A stretch of DNA of 64,000 bases. Origin: Butyrivibrio fibrisolvens (lineage in GTDB: Bacteria; Bacillota; Clostridia; Lachnospirales; Lachnospiraceae). Each line of letters begins with the position of its first letter. The stretch's first letter is position 1. The stretch is taken from NCBI RefSeq assembly GCF_037113525.1, contig NZ_CP146963.1, positions 930,001 through 994,000 on the forward strand. The letters run 5' to 3'. The notes below the pieces were generated by a model. It saw only the letters and a list, made by a program, of their open reading frames with translations. It made no database searches and was not told the DNA's origin. Shown piece after piece: positions 9,165 through 17,945 of the stretch. A program made the translations under genes and the position numbers.

Positions 9165-10817
9165 ATGCCTGAAATTAAACTTACAAATATAACCAAAAGA
9201 TACGGGAATTTCTACGCAGTAGATAATCTGAATCTTGATATAGAAGATAATGCCTTTATAACACTTCTTGGTCCATCCGGATGTGGTAAGACAACAACCC
9301 TTCGTATGATCGCAGGACTTGAAACACCAACATCAGGACAGATCAAAATAGGCGACAGAGTAGTATTCGATAGCGAAAAGGGAATCAATGTTCCGCCCAA
9401 TAAGCGTAAAGTCGGATTCCTCTTCCAGAACTATGCTCTGTGGCCCAACATGACAGTATACCAGAATATTTCTTTTGGTCTTACAAACATTAAAGAAAAG
9501 ATGCCACTTGTAGATATTAAGGCTCTTAAATTAAAGACCAAGATAGAAGCTTTAAAGCACCCTAAAGAACTTAAAGATATCTATGAAGAAAGCCGCAACA
9601 AGGACGGTAAGGTGGATATAGAAAAGGTATACCTTAAACTTATCGATACCTATTCAATGTCTATGTATAGCGCTAAGGAGTTTTACTCACTTGGTGTCAT
9701 GGAGACAGTAGACACTAAGTCTGACGCAGACGATAAGCGCGCCGTACTTGAAAAAGAGTTTGAAGACATCGTAAAAGCACATGAAGCAAAAGGTGAAACA
9801 CTTTCTGATAAGTGCGAGATATTAAAGGGCGGTCAGGCAGTTGAAACTGTAAGATCTCTTACAAAAGAGGAAATCGATCTTGCTGTAAGAAGGGTTTCAA
9901 GGATTGTTAAGATCGGAATGTTCATGAACAGATACCCTGCTGAACTTTCAGGTGGTCAGCAGCAAAGAGTTGCTATCGCAAGAACACTTGCTCCCGAGCC
10001 TCAGGTTCTTTTTATGGACGAGCCATTATCAAACCTTGATGCTAAGCTTCGTCTTGAGATGAGATATGAGCTTCAGCGTCTTCACCTTGAAACTGGAAGT
10101 ACATTCGTATACGTAACACATGATCAGATGGAAGCTATGACTCTTGCCACCAGGATATGCCTTATCAATAACGGCGTACTTCAGCAGTATGCAGCACCAC
10201 TTTCTGTATATAACAGACCTGAAAACTTATTTGTAGCAGACTTTGTTGGTAATCCGTCCATGAACTTTGTGGAAGCAAAGGGTGTTCAGGAAGCTGGTGG
10301 TGAGCTTTCATTAAACGTTCTTGGAAATCACAAGGCAGTATTTAAGCCATCAGAAGCACTTGATCTAGGTAAGTGGTTTGAAGACAGGGATGCTGCTAAG
10401 GCAAAGGCTGATGCAGAGCTTGAACTTAAGAAAAAAGACAAGAAGTATGTAGAAAAGAACAATAAGGATGAGAGCTTCCGTTATCACATAAGTCTTGTTG
10501 AAGAAAAGGACGATTCTCTTGACGAAGAGCCTGTGATCACAAATGAAGACTTCGTTATCGGAATAAGACCTGAATTTATCGAGCTTGATGAGGGTGAAGG
10601 TGGTATAGAAGGAGAGCTGTACGGTGTCATGCCGACAGGTATGGAATCTACTATCAAGATTGCAGTAGGGAACTTCCTTCTTACAGGCGTGGTATTTGGA
10701 TCGAAGCTGTTCCAGATAGGAGCAAAGCACAATATCACAGTATCCGGCGACGGAATTCTTCTCTTCGACAGAAAATCCGGAAAGTGCATCGCATCCGGAA
10801 GCCTGGAACTTGAATAA
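9165..10817 (+). CDS. ABC importer ATPase with large internal insertion (FbpC/PotA-like)
   Basis: ATP-hydrolysing subunit of the importer. Walker A is GPSGCGKT (residues 36-43), Q-loop Gln88, signature LSGGQ (261-265), Walker B VLFMDE (281-286) and switch His319, so the engine is intact. Family members are usually about 350-370 residues; this one has 550. About 120 extra charged, mostly helical residues (roughly 110-232) sit between the Q-loop and signature, in the helical subdomain that touches the permease. A second Lys/Glu-rich insert (about 400-455) interrupts the C-terminal TOBE region. AGGAGGAG precedes the ATG. It is the last gene of the operon. Confidence 0.88.
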   Translation: MPEIKLTNITKRYGNFYAVDNLNLDIEDNAFITLLGPSGCGKTTTLRMIAGLETPTSGQIKIGDRVVFDSEKGINVPPNKRKVGFLFQNYALWPNMTVYQNISFGLTNIKEKMPLVDIKALKLKTKIEALKHPKELKDIYEESRNKDGKVDIEKVYLKLIDTYSMSMYSAKEFYSLGVMETVDTKSDADDKRAVLEKEFEDIVKAHEAKGETLSDKCEILKGGQAVETVRSLTKEEIDLAVRRVSRIVKIGMFMNRYPAELSGGQQQRVAIARTLAPEPQVLFMDEPLSNLDAKLRLEMRYELQRLHLETGSTFVYVTHDQMEAMTLATRICLINNGVLQQYAAPLSVYNRPENLFVADFVGNPSMNFVEAKGVQEAGGELSLNVLGNHKAVFKPSEALDLGKWFEDRDAAKAKADAELELKKKDKKYVEKNNKDESFRYHISLVEEKDDSLDEEPVITNEDFVIGIRPEFIELDEGEGGIEGELYGVMPTGMESTIKIAVGNFLLTGVVFGSKLFQIGAKHNITVSGDGILLFDRKSGKCIASGSLELE

Positions 10818-11111
10818 GGGCTGTCGCAAAGTGGCCCGCTATCATGCCTTGGAGGCCGGGCGCTGTTCATAAAAGGTTTTAGAATCACAATAGGTCGGAT
10901 ATTCAAGGACTTTCAAAAAAGGTCAAAGAATTCTACGGCTCAGAAACTCGGGGGCTCTGCCCCCTCAAACATGCTGAGCCGTGAACAGAATTCTTTGGCC
11001 TTTTTCAAAAGCCTCTTGAATATTGCCGACCAATTGTAAGATTCTAAAACCTTTTATGAACAGCGCCCGGCCTCCAAGGCATGATAGCGTGGTGCTTTTG
11101 CGAGGAGCTGA
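10818..11111. repeat. long near-palindromic element (MITE-like, about 290 bp)
   Basis: Two arms of an inverted repeat fill the gap after the ATPase stop codon. Positions 10838-10885 and 11041-11088 are perfect 48-base reverse complements. The inner arms (about 10886-10943 and 10974-11040) match imperfectly, and the centre is GGGGGCTCTGCCCCC near 10957. The outer ends are also related (GGGCTGTCGCAAAG on the left; the complement of TTTTGCGAGGAGCTG on the right). The outer sequence resembles terminal repeats of some Firmicutes insertion sequences, so a non-autonomous MITE is the preferred reading. A transcript would fold into one very long hairpin that could also end transcription. No reading frame is inside. 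Confidence 0.8.
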
Positions 11112-11122
11112 AATAATGGTTT

Positions 11123-11151
11123 TTGACCTTTTTTACTAGGCATTTTATAAT
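11123..11151 (+). promoter_or_regulatory. sigma-A-type promoter of the acidic metallopeptidase gene
   Basis: TTGACC (11123-11128) and TATAAT (11146-11151) are separated by exactly 17 bases. Transcription would begin near 11158, leaving a leader of about 80 bases before the ATG at 11241. It starts just outside the long palindrome. Confidence 0.65.
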
Positions 11152-11240
11152 GACAGTGATACTAACTTTTCAAAGTAACTGGGTAGTCTGAGTTCGGAAA
11201 GCAATAAACATTTGCAGGTTGGTGAAGGGATTAACTATTC

Positions 11241-12395
11241 ATGAGGCGTAGATTATTCGGGTCATTTCATAGGGCAGCAGCTTTGATGCTTTCGATAAGT
11301 CTTGCCATGTCCTTGCAGGGATGTGGATATCTTATTGATATGCGAGATGATGCTGAATATATTTATGAAGAAGATGTTGATGATTCGGATAATTCAGAGG
11401 ATGAGGTATATTACTCGGCTCGTACAGATGAAGACAGGGATTCATGGCTTGAGGAGTGGGAGAGCTGGGAGAACTGGGATGACGATGAATTCAATGTATG
11501 GGATGAAGATGATTACTACGATGAAGACGAATTAGAGGCTGAAGATGAAGATGAGGAAGATGGTGATCCAGATACTGACGAAGAAGACGAAGAGTATTAT
11601 GAAGCATACGAGTCAACTGGCGGAACTGGAGTATTTATAGGGGATAACGGAAGCGGTAATACTCTGACAGGGAACATTCCGGTAATATCTCTTTATGTTG
11701 ATGATGCTAATTATTCATGGACTGACAGTCAGGAAGATAGCAGGACTTTTGCTCATACTGTCAGGTATCTTGATATAGCTTGCCAATTCCTTATGGACGA
11801 AGCTTCCAAGTGGGGGCAGGAGCTTAATCTTATTTATGATTTCTATGAAGATGAAGATCTTGGGTATTCTTTTTCTATAGAGTCGGATTCTGTAAAAGAT
11901 TATTACAATGCTGACTGCGAGATCTGGTACTTTATTGAGAATAATATTGATGTTGGTGCACTGCAGGAAAGATATAATGCTGACAGTGTAGCTATCATGG
12001 TATATATCAACACTGACAAGTCGATAGACGAGGTATCCTGTACTACCTGTTATTATGCGGGTTATGCTCTGGACAGCGTATATGAATTTTCATATATGTT
12101 CATGCACAGTAATGGAGAGGAAGAGACTCCTGCAGCGTTTGCACACGAAATGATGCACCAGTTTAGTGCAATAGATCTTTATCTGGAAGACGAAGATATA
12201 GGTCTTTCAGAAGAAGAGATAGAGATAATCGAGTCGGATTATCCCAACGATATAATGTACACTACATATGAAGCCATAACATGGATTCCGGTTTATAGCG
12301 CGATAACGAATGAGATATCTGAGCTTGATGCTTATTATATTGGCTGGACTGATCATTCGGATCTTGTAGATGAATATGAGCTTATGTCTCGTTAA
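11241..12395 (+). CDS. acidic lipoprotein, putative HExxH zinc metallopeptidase
   Basis: Exported lipoprotein (lipobox SLQGC, Cys28). Residues about 35-125 are an extremely acidic Asp/Glu/Tyr low-complexity tether. The C-terminal folded part contains FAHEMMHQF with the zinc-peptidase motif HEMMH at 302-306. A downstream acidic residue that would be the third zinc ligand cannot be assigned with certainty. A cell-surface peptidase is plausible, but the family is not recognised, so activity is inference. GAAGGGA precedes the ATG. The last 14 bases overlap the convergent gene at 12382-13038, which ends on the other strand. Confidence 0.75.
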   Translation: MRRRLFGSFHRAAALMLSISLAMSLQGCGYLIDMRDDAEYIYEEDVDDSDNSEDEVYYSARTDEDRDSWLEEWESWENWDDDEFNVWDEDDYYDEDELEAEDEDEEDGDPDTDEEDEEYYEAYESTGGTGVFIGDNGSGNTLTGNIPVISLYVDDANYSWTDSQEDSRTFAHTVRYLDIACQFLMDEASKWGQELNLIYDFYEDEDLGYSFSIESDSVKDYYNADCEIWYFIENNIDVGALQERYNADSVAIMVYINTDKSIDEVSCTTCYYAGYALDSVYEFSYMFMHSNGEEETPAAFAHEMMHQFSAIDLYLEDEDIGLSEEEIEIIESDYPNDIMYTTYEAITWIPVYSAITNEISELDAYYIGWTDHSDLVDEYELMSR

Positions 12396-13038
12396 CCGCG
12401 TTAGAATCAATGCCTTCTATGTATTTTGCCTTATTATATAAAACCATACCATAGAGGCTAACTTCTGAAATATTATCATCCTCGAGTACGCATCTTGCCA
12501 TATTTCTAAGGCAGGTGCCGGGGATGATTTTTTTTGACCCGTTTTTGGAAAAAGAAATATAGGGCATTCTTGAAGCTGCGATTCCGGCTGCAATAAGCGG
12601 ATTGGAAGATTCGGTATCAGTGATATTTTCAGGGTTCAAAACTAAAAGGGTAAGAGGAATATTTCCTTCACGCCCCTTATAGATCTTATCCGGGTGAATA
12701 CAATCTTTATAATATCTGACAGGTCTGTTGTTATCTTCTTTTAAGGCATAGTGCTTGATCAGGCGAGCGAGTTTATCCTTATCGCCTGAAGAATCAGTCA
12801 TGATGACTTCAAAGAGTTTGTAGTCCTGAGTCAGAACATTGTTTATATAAGAAAATGGATAATCATCCGAATCAACTATTACAGTGATCGGGAAAAAGAA
12901 ATCATGATCAAGTCTTTTATGCAGTAGTTGTTTTTGGCGCTCTAAGCGTATGGGAAGATAGCTTTTTAGAGACGTTCTGAAAAATGAAATTGCAAAGATA
13001 AGTACTATTACTGACACAATGAGCATTGCTATTTGCAT
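12382..13038 (-). CDS. membrane-anchored glycosyltransferase-2-like fragment protein
   Basis: One N-terminal transmembrane helix (about residues 3-21) is followed by a stretch that looks like the first half of a GT2 nucleotide-sugar fold (ITVIVDSDDYPFSYINNVL, then FEVIMTDSSGDKDKL). The protein is 218 residues; catalytic GT2 enzymes need about 100 more, and no DxD metal motif or later catalytic region is visible. It may be a non-catalytic relic adapted to another role. It lies 78 bases downstream of the HEAT-repeat gene on the same strand, which suggests a two-gene operon. The family call is tentative. Confidence 0.6.
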   Translation of the reverse strand: MQIAMLIVSVIVLIFAISFFRTSLKSYLPIRLERQKQLLHKRLDHDFFFPITVIVDSDDYPFSYINNVLTQDYKLFEVIMTDSSGDKDKLARLIKHYALKEDNNRPVRYYKDCIHPDKIYKGREGNIPLTLLVLNPENITDTESSNPLIAAGIAASRMPYISFSKNGSKKIIPGTCLRNMARCVLEDDNISEVSLYGMVLYNKAKYIEGIDSNAVNET

Positions 13039-13116
13039 AGTCTTTATCCCTTCTTTCGATAGTTTGTCGCTTCGTTCCTAAAGTCTTGATATCTGTCATT
13101 ATGTTCCAAAAGTCTT

Positions 13117-14208
13117 TTAGATATTATCAAGTGCAGCCTGAAGTTCATCCATGGCGTAGCTTAGTTCTTCCATTGCATATGCATCGCCGGTTTCTTTTAG
13201 TATCTTTAACTGGCCCTGACTAATCCTGAGTTTTGAAAGTGACTTGGAACTGTTGATACGCACATACCACCACTTTGAATGTATTGCTTTCAAAAGGCAC
13301 TCTATGGCTTCCTTGTTGTCATCATGATCATCATAATCTCCGATAGCAGAAGCAGCTACAGAAGCAGGCTCCCAGACATCTGAATCAAAGGATTCTTCTA
13401 CTATGCAGATAAGTTTTCTGCTTGTCTTGAGTCCGGGCTTTTTGGCAAAAAGTCTTATGGAAGCACATCTAAGATCGATATCTTCTTCAGTATCTGAGGC
13501 AATAGCCATAAATTTTTCATCATGATCATGAATTCCTTCATACCTCATGAAATTGATGATTGCGATCTTTACATGTTTATCAAAACTGTCAAAAACATTC
13601 ATAAGGCATCTTGCAAGCAGAACTTTGTCGCCTGTAAATGTCAGAAGTCCGTCAGCAAGTAATCTTTCGTTGTGATAGAAGCTGTTCTTTTTGATCATAT
13701 GAAAAGCATCGATCACAAGCGATTCGTTACCAAAGCTGTAAATTGCCAGAAGGGCATTCTGGCGCAGATATACTGAATCTTTGCTAAGATAGGTGAGCAT
13801 TGTCTTTGCAAAGTAAGAGTTATGCTCCTTGTCCGTTATCTGGAAGGTTGATAAAGTGTAGGCAAAAAAGCTCTTGAGATCGTCTGATGCACCGCCAAAT
13901 AGTGAACATAAAGCACGTTCGTTTTTGTATAAGATACAGAAAGCAGAAGAAAGATACTCCACAGATTCAAAGGATACATCTGCAAAAGCAGCAAGGCTTT
14001 CAGGATTTAGAAAAAGGCGAAGAAGTCCGGAAGGAACAGTTCCATCACTATTTTCATATTTTTTGAGGATAATGCGCCATCTTTGATGACGTCTTGCGCT
14101 TTTTCTGGCAAGTAAAGTCTTGTTACCGGATGTCCATTCGTTAAGAATAAGGCCTGCTGCAATTAGTCCTATACTTACGATGGTTATGATCATAGCAAGT
14201 AAAGTCAT
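13117..14208 (-). CDS. membrane-anchored HEAT-repeat protein
   Basis: An N-terminal transmembrane helix (about residues 3-24) anchors a cytoplasmic chain of helical repeats. The HEAT-like pattern is clearest at DSVYLRQNALLAIYSFGNE, DIDLRCASIRLFAKKP and KWWYVRINSSKSLSKL. Such solenoids bind protein partners rather than catalyse. In Firmicutes, HEAT proteins of this build are often found beside processive glycosyltransferases, and here the next gene is glycosyltransferase-like, so a role in an envelope polysaccharide complex is inferred. AGGAGG stands a few bases before the ATG at 14208. Confidence 0.7.
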   Translation of the reverse strand: MTLLAMIITIVSIGLIAAGLILNEWTSGNKTLLARKSARRHQRWRIILKKYENSDGTVPSGLLRLFLNPESLAAFADVSFESVEYLSSAFCILYKNERALCSLFGGASDDLKSFFAYTLSTFQITDKEHNSYFAKTMLTYLSKDSVYLRQNALLAIYSFGNESLVIDAFHMIKKNSFYHNERLLADGLLTFTGDKVLLARCLMNVFDSFDKHVKIAIINFMRYEGIHDHDEKFMAIASDTEEDIDLRCASIRLFAKKPGLKTSRKLICIVEESFDSDVWEPASVAASAIGDYDDHDDNKEAIECLLKAIHSKWWYVRINSSKSLSKLRISQGQLKILKETGDAYAMEELSYAMDELQAALDNI

Positions 14209-14380
14209 AAGACCTCCTTATATACAGATCATCAAAAAAAGTGGAAACTGATTTAAAAATAATGGTGTAAACAACATTAATTATCGGAATTTTGAACACA
14301 TTTTATTATATCTATTGTATTATATATATTGTAGGATAATCATCCAGTGTTCTGCCTAGATAATAATAGTAGGAGGTATT

Positions 14381-16129
14381 ATGAGAAGAAGATTTTTTAT
14401 GCCTGTTCTTATGAGTCTGACGCTTGCTCTTTCTGCATGTGGTTCTTTCAATAGTTCTTTGGATGATGAAGACGAAGACATTGAAGACGAAGATGAAGAC
14501 GATGATGAAGATGAAGAAGAAAATAACGCAGCTACAGAAGGCACTGACCTGGAAGATGATCAAACTCCCACAGGGTCAGGTAAAGGCACACAGAAGGCGG
14601 TTACAATTGCCAGCCATAAGGTAACTGCAGAATTTGAGGATAATGAAAATCTTACATCGACAGGATCTTACCCCGAGATCATAGTAAATGAAGATTTCAT
14701 GATGGATTATCCAAAGTTTTGGGCTGCTATGACTACTTTTAGTGATAGCATTGGAGAATCTGCTGTTGAGGATATTAAGACCTTTGGATATGGAGCGCCC
14801 GGAGAAGATGAAGCTTCTTATCATTATGATATCGAAGCTGAGGTTTTAAGACTTGATGACAAGGTTTTTACAGCCAAGTTTGAAGAAGATTATGACTGGT
14901 CTTATACAGAAGATTATGATCCATACTATTATTATGTTAATTATGATATAAACACAGGTAAGAGAATCTGGTCTGATGCCTTTTTTGCCGAAAAAGAAGG
15001 ACTGGCTCAGGTACTGTATGATACGGTTGTAGCTACATATCCAAGAGAAAAGGATCTTATAAATGAAACTAATGAAGAGGGCATCCCGATCGCTCTTGAC
15101 TATATAACTTCCATGGTTGATTATGACTATCTTCCATGCTGTATAGTTGGAGATGAGTTAGTAATCCATTTTGGATCCTATTCCATTATGGATAATGATA
15201 ATTTCTATGATATAACTATTCCTGTTGATGATCTTAAGGACTATCTGAATCCGGATTATATTGAAGATACAACAGGTAATGTAGAGGACAAGGTTGAATA
15301 TACAGAAGTTATAGATGATACCTATGAAGGTAAGCTGTATATATATGAGGATGAAACACCTGAAAATGAAGAGCAGGAAGAGATCCATGTATCTACACCT
15401 GAAGAACTTGTAAATGCTATTGCTCCTAACACTCATATCATTCTTGAAAGTGGCAAATATGATATCTCTGATTACGTACTTGAGGATAATCCTGATGTAG
15501 ATAACGAGTATTGGGGATATACATCATGGTGGGGCGAGTATGGAGTATGTAATGTTTACAATATGACCATCGAGGGCGAAGATCCTGATGACAGACCTGA
15601 GATAGTTATTAAGAGCGCATTCTATGATGTATTTGTACTAGATCAGTGCAGTAATATAACGCTTAATAACCTTATCATTGGACATGATGCCAAGAAAGGT
15701 GATTGCTCGGCGAATGTTCTTGCAGTAATGAATTCAAACGGAATAACAGGTAATAATCTTGATCTGTATGGATGCGGAGCATATGGACTGATGTGTATGG
15801 CCAGCAATGGTGTATATCTCTATGATTCCTGCATACATGATTGTACTTACGGAATAGTAGAACTGTTTGATGATTCATCAGATATATGCTTCTACGATTG
15901 TGATTTTATAGATAACAGAGAATATACTCTTATTGAAAACGGTTATAATATCGGATATATCTATTTTACCAATTGTAAATTTGAAGGTAATGAAGGCGAT
16001 CTGTTCAGCCTTTATGCAGAACCTGATTATATTACCTTCACAGACTGCGAATTTGGTGATGAAGAAAGAGAGTTCCTTGATGAACACTTCGACATGGTCA
16101 TATATTATGAAGATGGCGGAGCGGGCTGA
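14381..16129 (+). CDS. acidic lipoprotein with DUF3298-like and right-handed beta-helix domains
   Basis: Cell-surface lipoprotein (lipobox LSAC, Cys20) with an Asp/Glu-rich tether over residues 25-50, much like the peptidase at 11241. A DUF3298/RsiV-like domain lies around residues 130-300. The C-terminal part is a parallel beta-helix with the short repeats typical of polysaccharide-acting or -binding proteins (NSNGITGNNLDLYGCGAYG and NGVYLYDSCIHDCTYGI). No catalytic set of pectate lyase or polygalacturonase was recognised. AGGAGG precedes the ATG. It is a single gene closed by the hairpin at 16227. Confidence 0.75.
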   Translation: MRRRFFMPVLMSLTLALSACGSFNSSLDDEDEDIEDEDEDDDEDEEENNAATEGTDLEDDQTPTGSGKGTQKAVTIASHKVTAEFEDNENLTSTGSYPEIIVNEDFMMDYPKFWAAMTTFSDSIGESAVEDIKTFGYGAPGEDEASYHYDIEAEVLRLDDKVFTAKFEEDYDWSYTEDYDPYYYYVNYDINTGKRIWSDAFFAEKEGLAQVLYDTVVATYPREKDLINETNEEGIPIALDYITSMVDYDYLPCCIVGDELVIHFGSYSIMDNDNFYDITIPVDDLKDYLNPDYIEDTTGNVEDKVEYTEVIDDTYEGKLYIYEDETPENEEQEEIHVSTPEELVNAIAPNTHIILESGKYDISDYVLEDNPDVDNEYWGYTSWWGEYGVCNVYNMTIEGEDPDDRPEIVIKSAFYDVFVLDQCSNITLNNLIIGHDAKKGDCSANVLAVMNSNGITGNNLDLYGCGAYGLMCMASNGVYLYDSCIHDCTYGIVELFDDSSDICFYDCDFIDNREYTLIENGYNIGYIYFTNCKFEGNEGDLFSLYAEPDYITFTDCEFGDEEREFLDEHFDMVIYYEDGGAG

Positions 16130-16226
16130 TAAAAGAAAAGCTTGTATGCATAAGTATGTATCAGGATTTATAGATTCCTGATATAGGGAATTCTATTATA
16201 TGTATTAAAAAAGTGCTAGCTTGTGA

Positions 16227-16278
16227 AAAAACCTCCTAAGTAGATAAGAAAAAATCTTTAATCTGCTTGGGAGGTTTT
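16227..16278 (+). terminator. hairpin upstream of nhaC
   Basis: AAAACCTCCTAAGTAGAT (16227-16244) pairs with ATCTGCTTGGGAGGTTTT (16261-16278), with two G-U pairs and a 16-base loop. It lies about 100 bases after the beta-helix lipoprotein stop and about 70 before nhaC. It most likely ends the upstream transcript. Confidence 0.65.
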
Positions 16279-16345
16279 GTGTTATACTTAATCGACGTGA
16301 ATAATTATAAACAATAATTTTATAAAAAATCAGGGGAGGACCAAA

Positions 16346-17878
16346 ATGATTGATTTTACTAATTCACTATGGGCGCTTCTTCCGCCGATAATTGCTATCT
16401 TACTTGCTCTTATAACCAAAGAAGTTTATTCATCACTTATGATCGGAATCATCACAGGAGGACTATTATTCGCCGGTTTTAATCCTGTAGGTGCCATGAA
16501 TCATATTTTTGTAGATGGCATGATAAAACAGCTTTCTGATCCCTGGAATGTTGGTATTCTTATTTTCCTTGTGGTACTTGGAAGCATTGTCATGTTAATG
16601 AACAGGGCCGGCGGTTCAGCTGCCTTTGGAAGATGGGCAAGTACTCATGTAAAAACAAGACTTGGTGCTCAACTTGCGACAATAGCACTTGGAACGCTTA
16701 TTTTTATCGATGACTATTTTAACTGTCTTACAGTTGGTTCTGTAATGCGTCCTGTAACTGATAAGCACAAGGTATCAAGAGAAAAACTTGCATATCTTAT
16801 CGATGCAACAGCAGCTCCTATCTGTATCATTGCTCCTATATCCTCATGGGCAGCAGCTGTAACAGGATTCGTAGAAGGTGCTAATGGTCTTGAACTTTTT
16901 ATTCGTGCGATTCCATATAACTTTTATGCATTCCTTACATTTGTAATGATGATCACTATCTCCGTAGGCAATTTTGACTATGGAAAAATGGCTCAGGCAG
17001 AGATTCAGTGCGGTATAAGCGATCATCCTGACGGAAGCCGTAAACATTCAAGTCTTACAGGTGCCGAGGATCAGCCTAATCCTCCTGTTTCACAAAAGGG
17101 TAGAGTTATCCACCTTGTTCTTCCGATATTTGCACTTATTATCTGCTGCATCGTTGGAATGATCTATACAGGCGGTTTTTTTGACGGAGAAGGATTTGTA
17201 ACAGCGTTTTCAAATTCTGATGCTTCTACAGGACTTGTTTTTGGATCTATGGTTGCTCTTTTTATTACTATTGTTTTCTATCTTGCGACCAGAGTTCTTG
17301 ATTTTAATGAATGTATGAATGCAATTCCTGAAGGCTTTAAGAGTATGGTACCTGCTATCCTTATCCTTACTCTTGCATGGACTCTTAAGGCTATGACAGA
17401 TTCACTTGGTGCAGCTGAATATGTTGGCGGTCTTGTTGAACAGGTTGCTGAGAATGGAATGGTAATGGGAGTATTACCTGCATTTGTTTTTGTAATAGGA
17501 GCTTTCCTTGCGTTTGCTACAGGAACTTCATGGGGAACATTTGGTATGCTGATCCCGATCGTTGTAAGTGCATTCCATAGTGATATCAACAATGAGCTTA
17601 TGATCATTTCAATTTCTGCATGTATGGCAGGAGCTGTTTGCGGTGACCATTGTTCTCCGATATCTGATACAACTATCATGGCATCTGCAGGCGGACAGTG
17701 CGAGCATATCAAGCATGTATCAACTCAGCTTCCTTATGCTATCACAGTTGCAGTGGTATCAGTATTTTGCTATATCCTTGCCGGATTTGTACGTAACTGG
17801 CTTATCACACTTCCTGTTAGTATAGCGGCTATGGTATTTGTGCTTCTTGCGATCAAGAGTGTTACTAAAAATAAATAA
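16346..17878 (+). CDS. nhaC: Na+/H+ antiporter, NhaC family
   Basis: Polytopic membrane exchanger that swaps sodium for protons (some family members exchange organic acids or amino acids). The 510-residue chain has about 11-12 hydrophobic segments. It contains the family's conserved acidic and polar stretches, such as LGTLIFIDDYFNCLTVG, and ATGTSWGTFG and GDHCSPISDT in the C-terminal half. Length and motifs are typical of NhaC. GGGGAGGACC lies directly before the ATG. It is monocistronic, with a hairpin on each side. Sodium extrusion would suit a rumen-type, sodium-rich habitat, but ion specificity cannot be read from the sequence. Confidence 0.88.
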   Translation: MIDFTNSLWALLPPIIAILLALITKEVYSSLMIGIITGGLLFAGFNPVGAMNHIFVDGMIKQLSDPWNVGILIFLVVLGSIVMLMNRAGGSAAFGRWASTHVKTRLGAQLATIALGTLIFIDDYFNCLTVGSVMRPVTDKHKVSREKLAYLIDATAAPICIIAPISSWAAAVTGFVEGANGLELFIRAIPYNFYAFLTFVMMITISVGNFDYGKMAQAEIQCGISDHPDGSRKHSSLTGAEDQPNPPVSQKGRVIHLVLPIFALIICCIVGMIYTGGFFDGEGFVTAFSNSDASTGLVFGSMVALFITIVFYLATRVLDFNECMNAIPEGFKSMVPAILILTLAWTLKAMTDSLGAAEYVGGLVEQVAENGMVMGVLPAFVFVIGAFLAFATGTSWGTFGMLIPIVVSAFHSDINNELMIISISACMAGAVCGDHCSPISDTTIMASAGGQCEHIKHVSTQLPYAITVAVVSVFCYILAGFVRNWLITLPVSIAAMVFVLLAIKSVTKNK

Positions 17879-17895
17879 TTAAGTGGTAAATATAT

Positions 17896-17931
17896 AGGAG
17901 GCTGAAGAATAATTCTTCAGCCTCCTTTTTT
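17896..17931. terminator. bidirectional terminator between nhaC and the CBM gene
   Basis: A 14-base perfect stem (AGGAGGCTGAAGAA with TTCTTCAGCCTCCT), a three-base loop and a run of T on the plus side. It serves nhaC and probably also the convergent gene ending at 17946. Confidence 0.85.
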
Positions 17932-17945
17932 GAGGGACGTATGTA

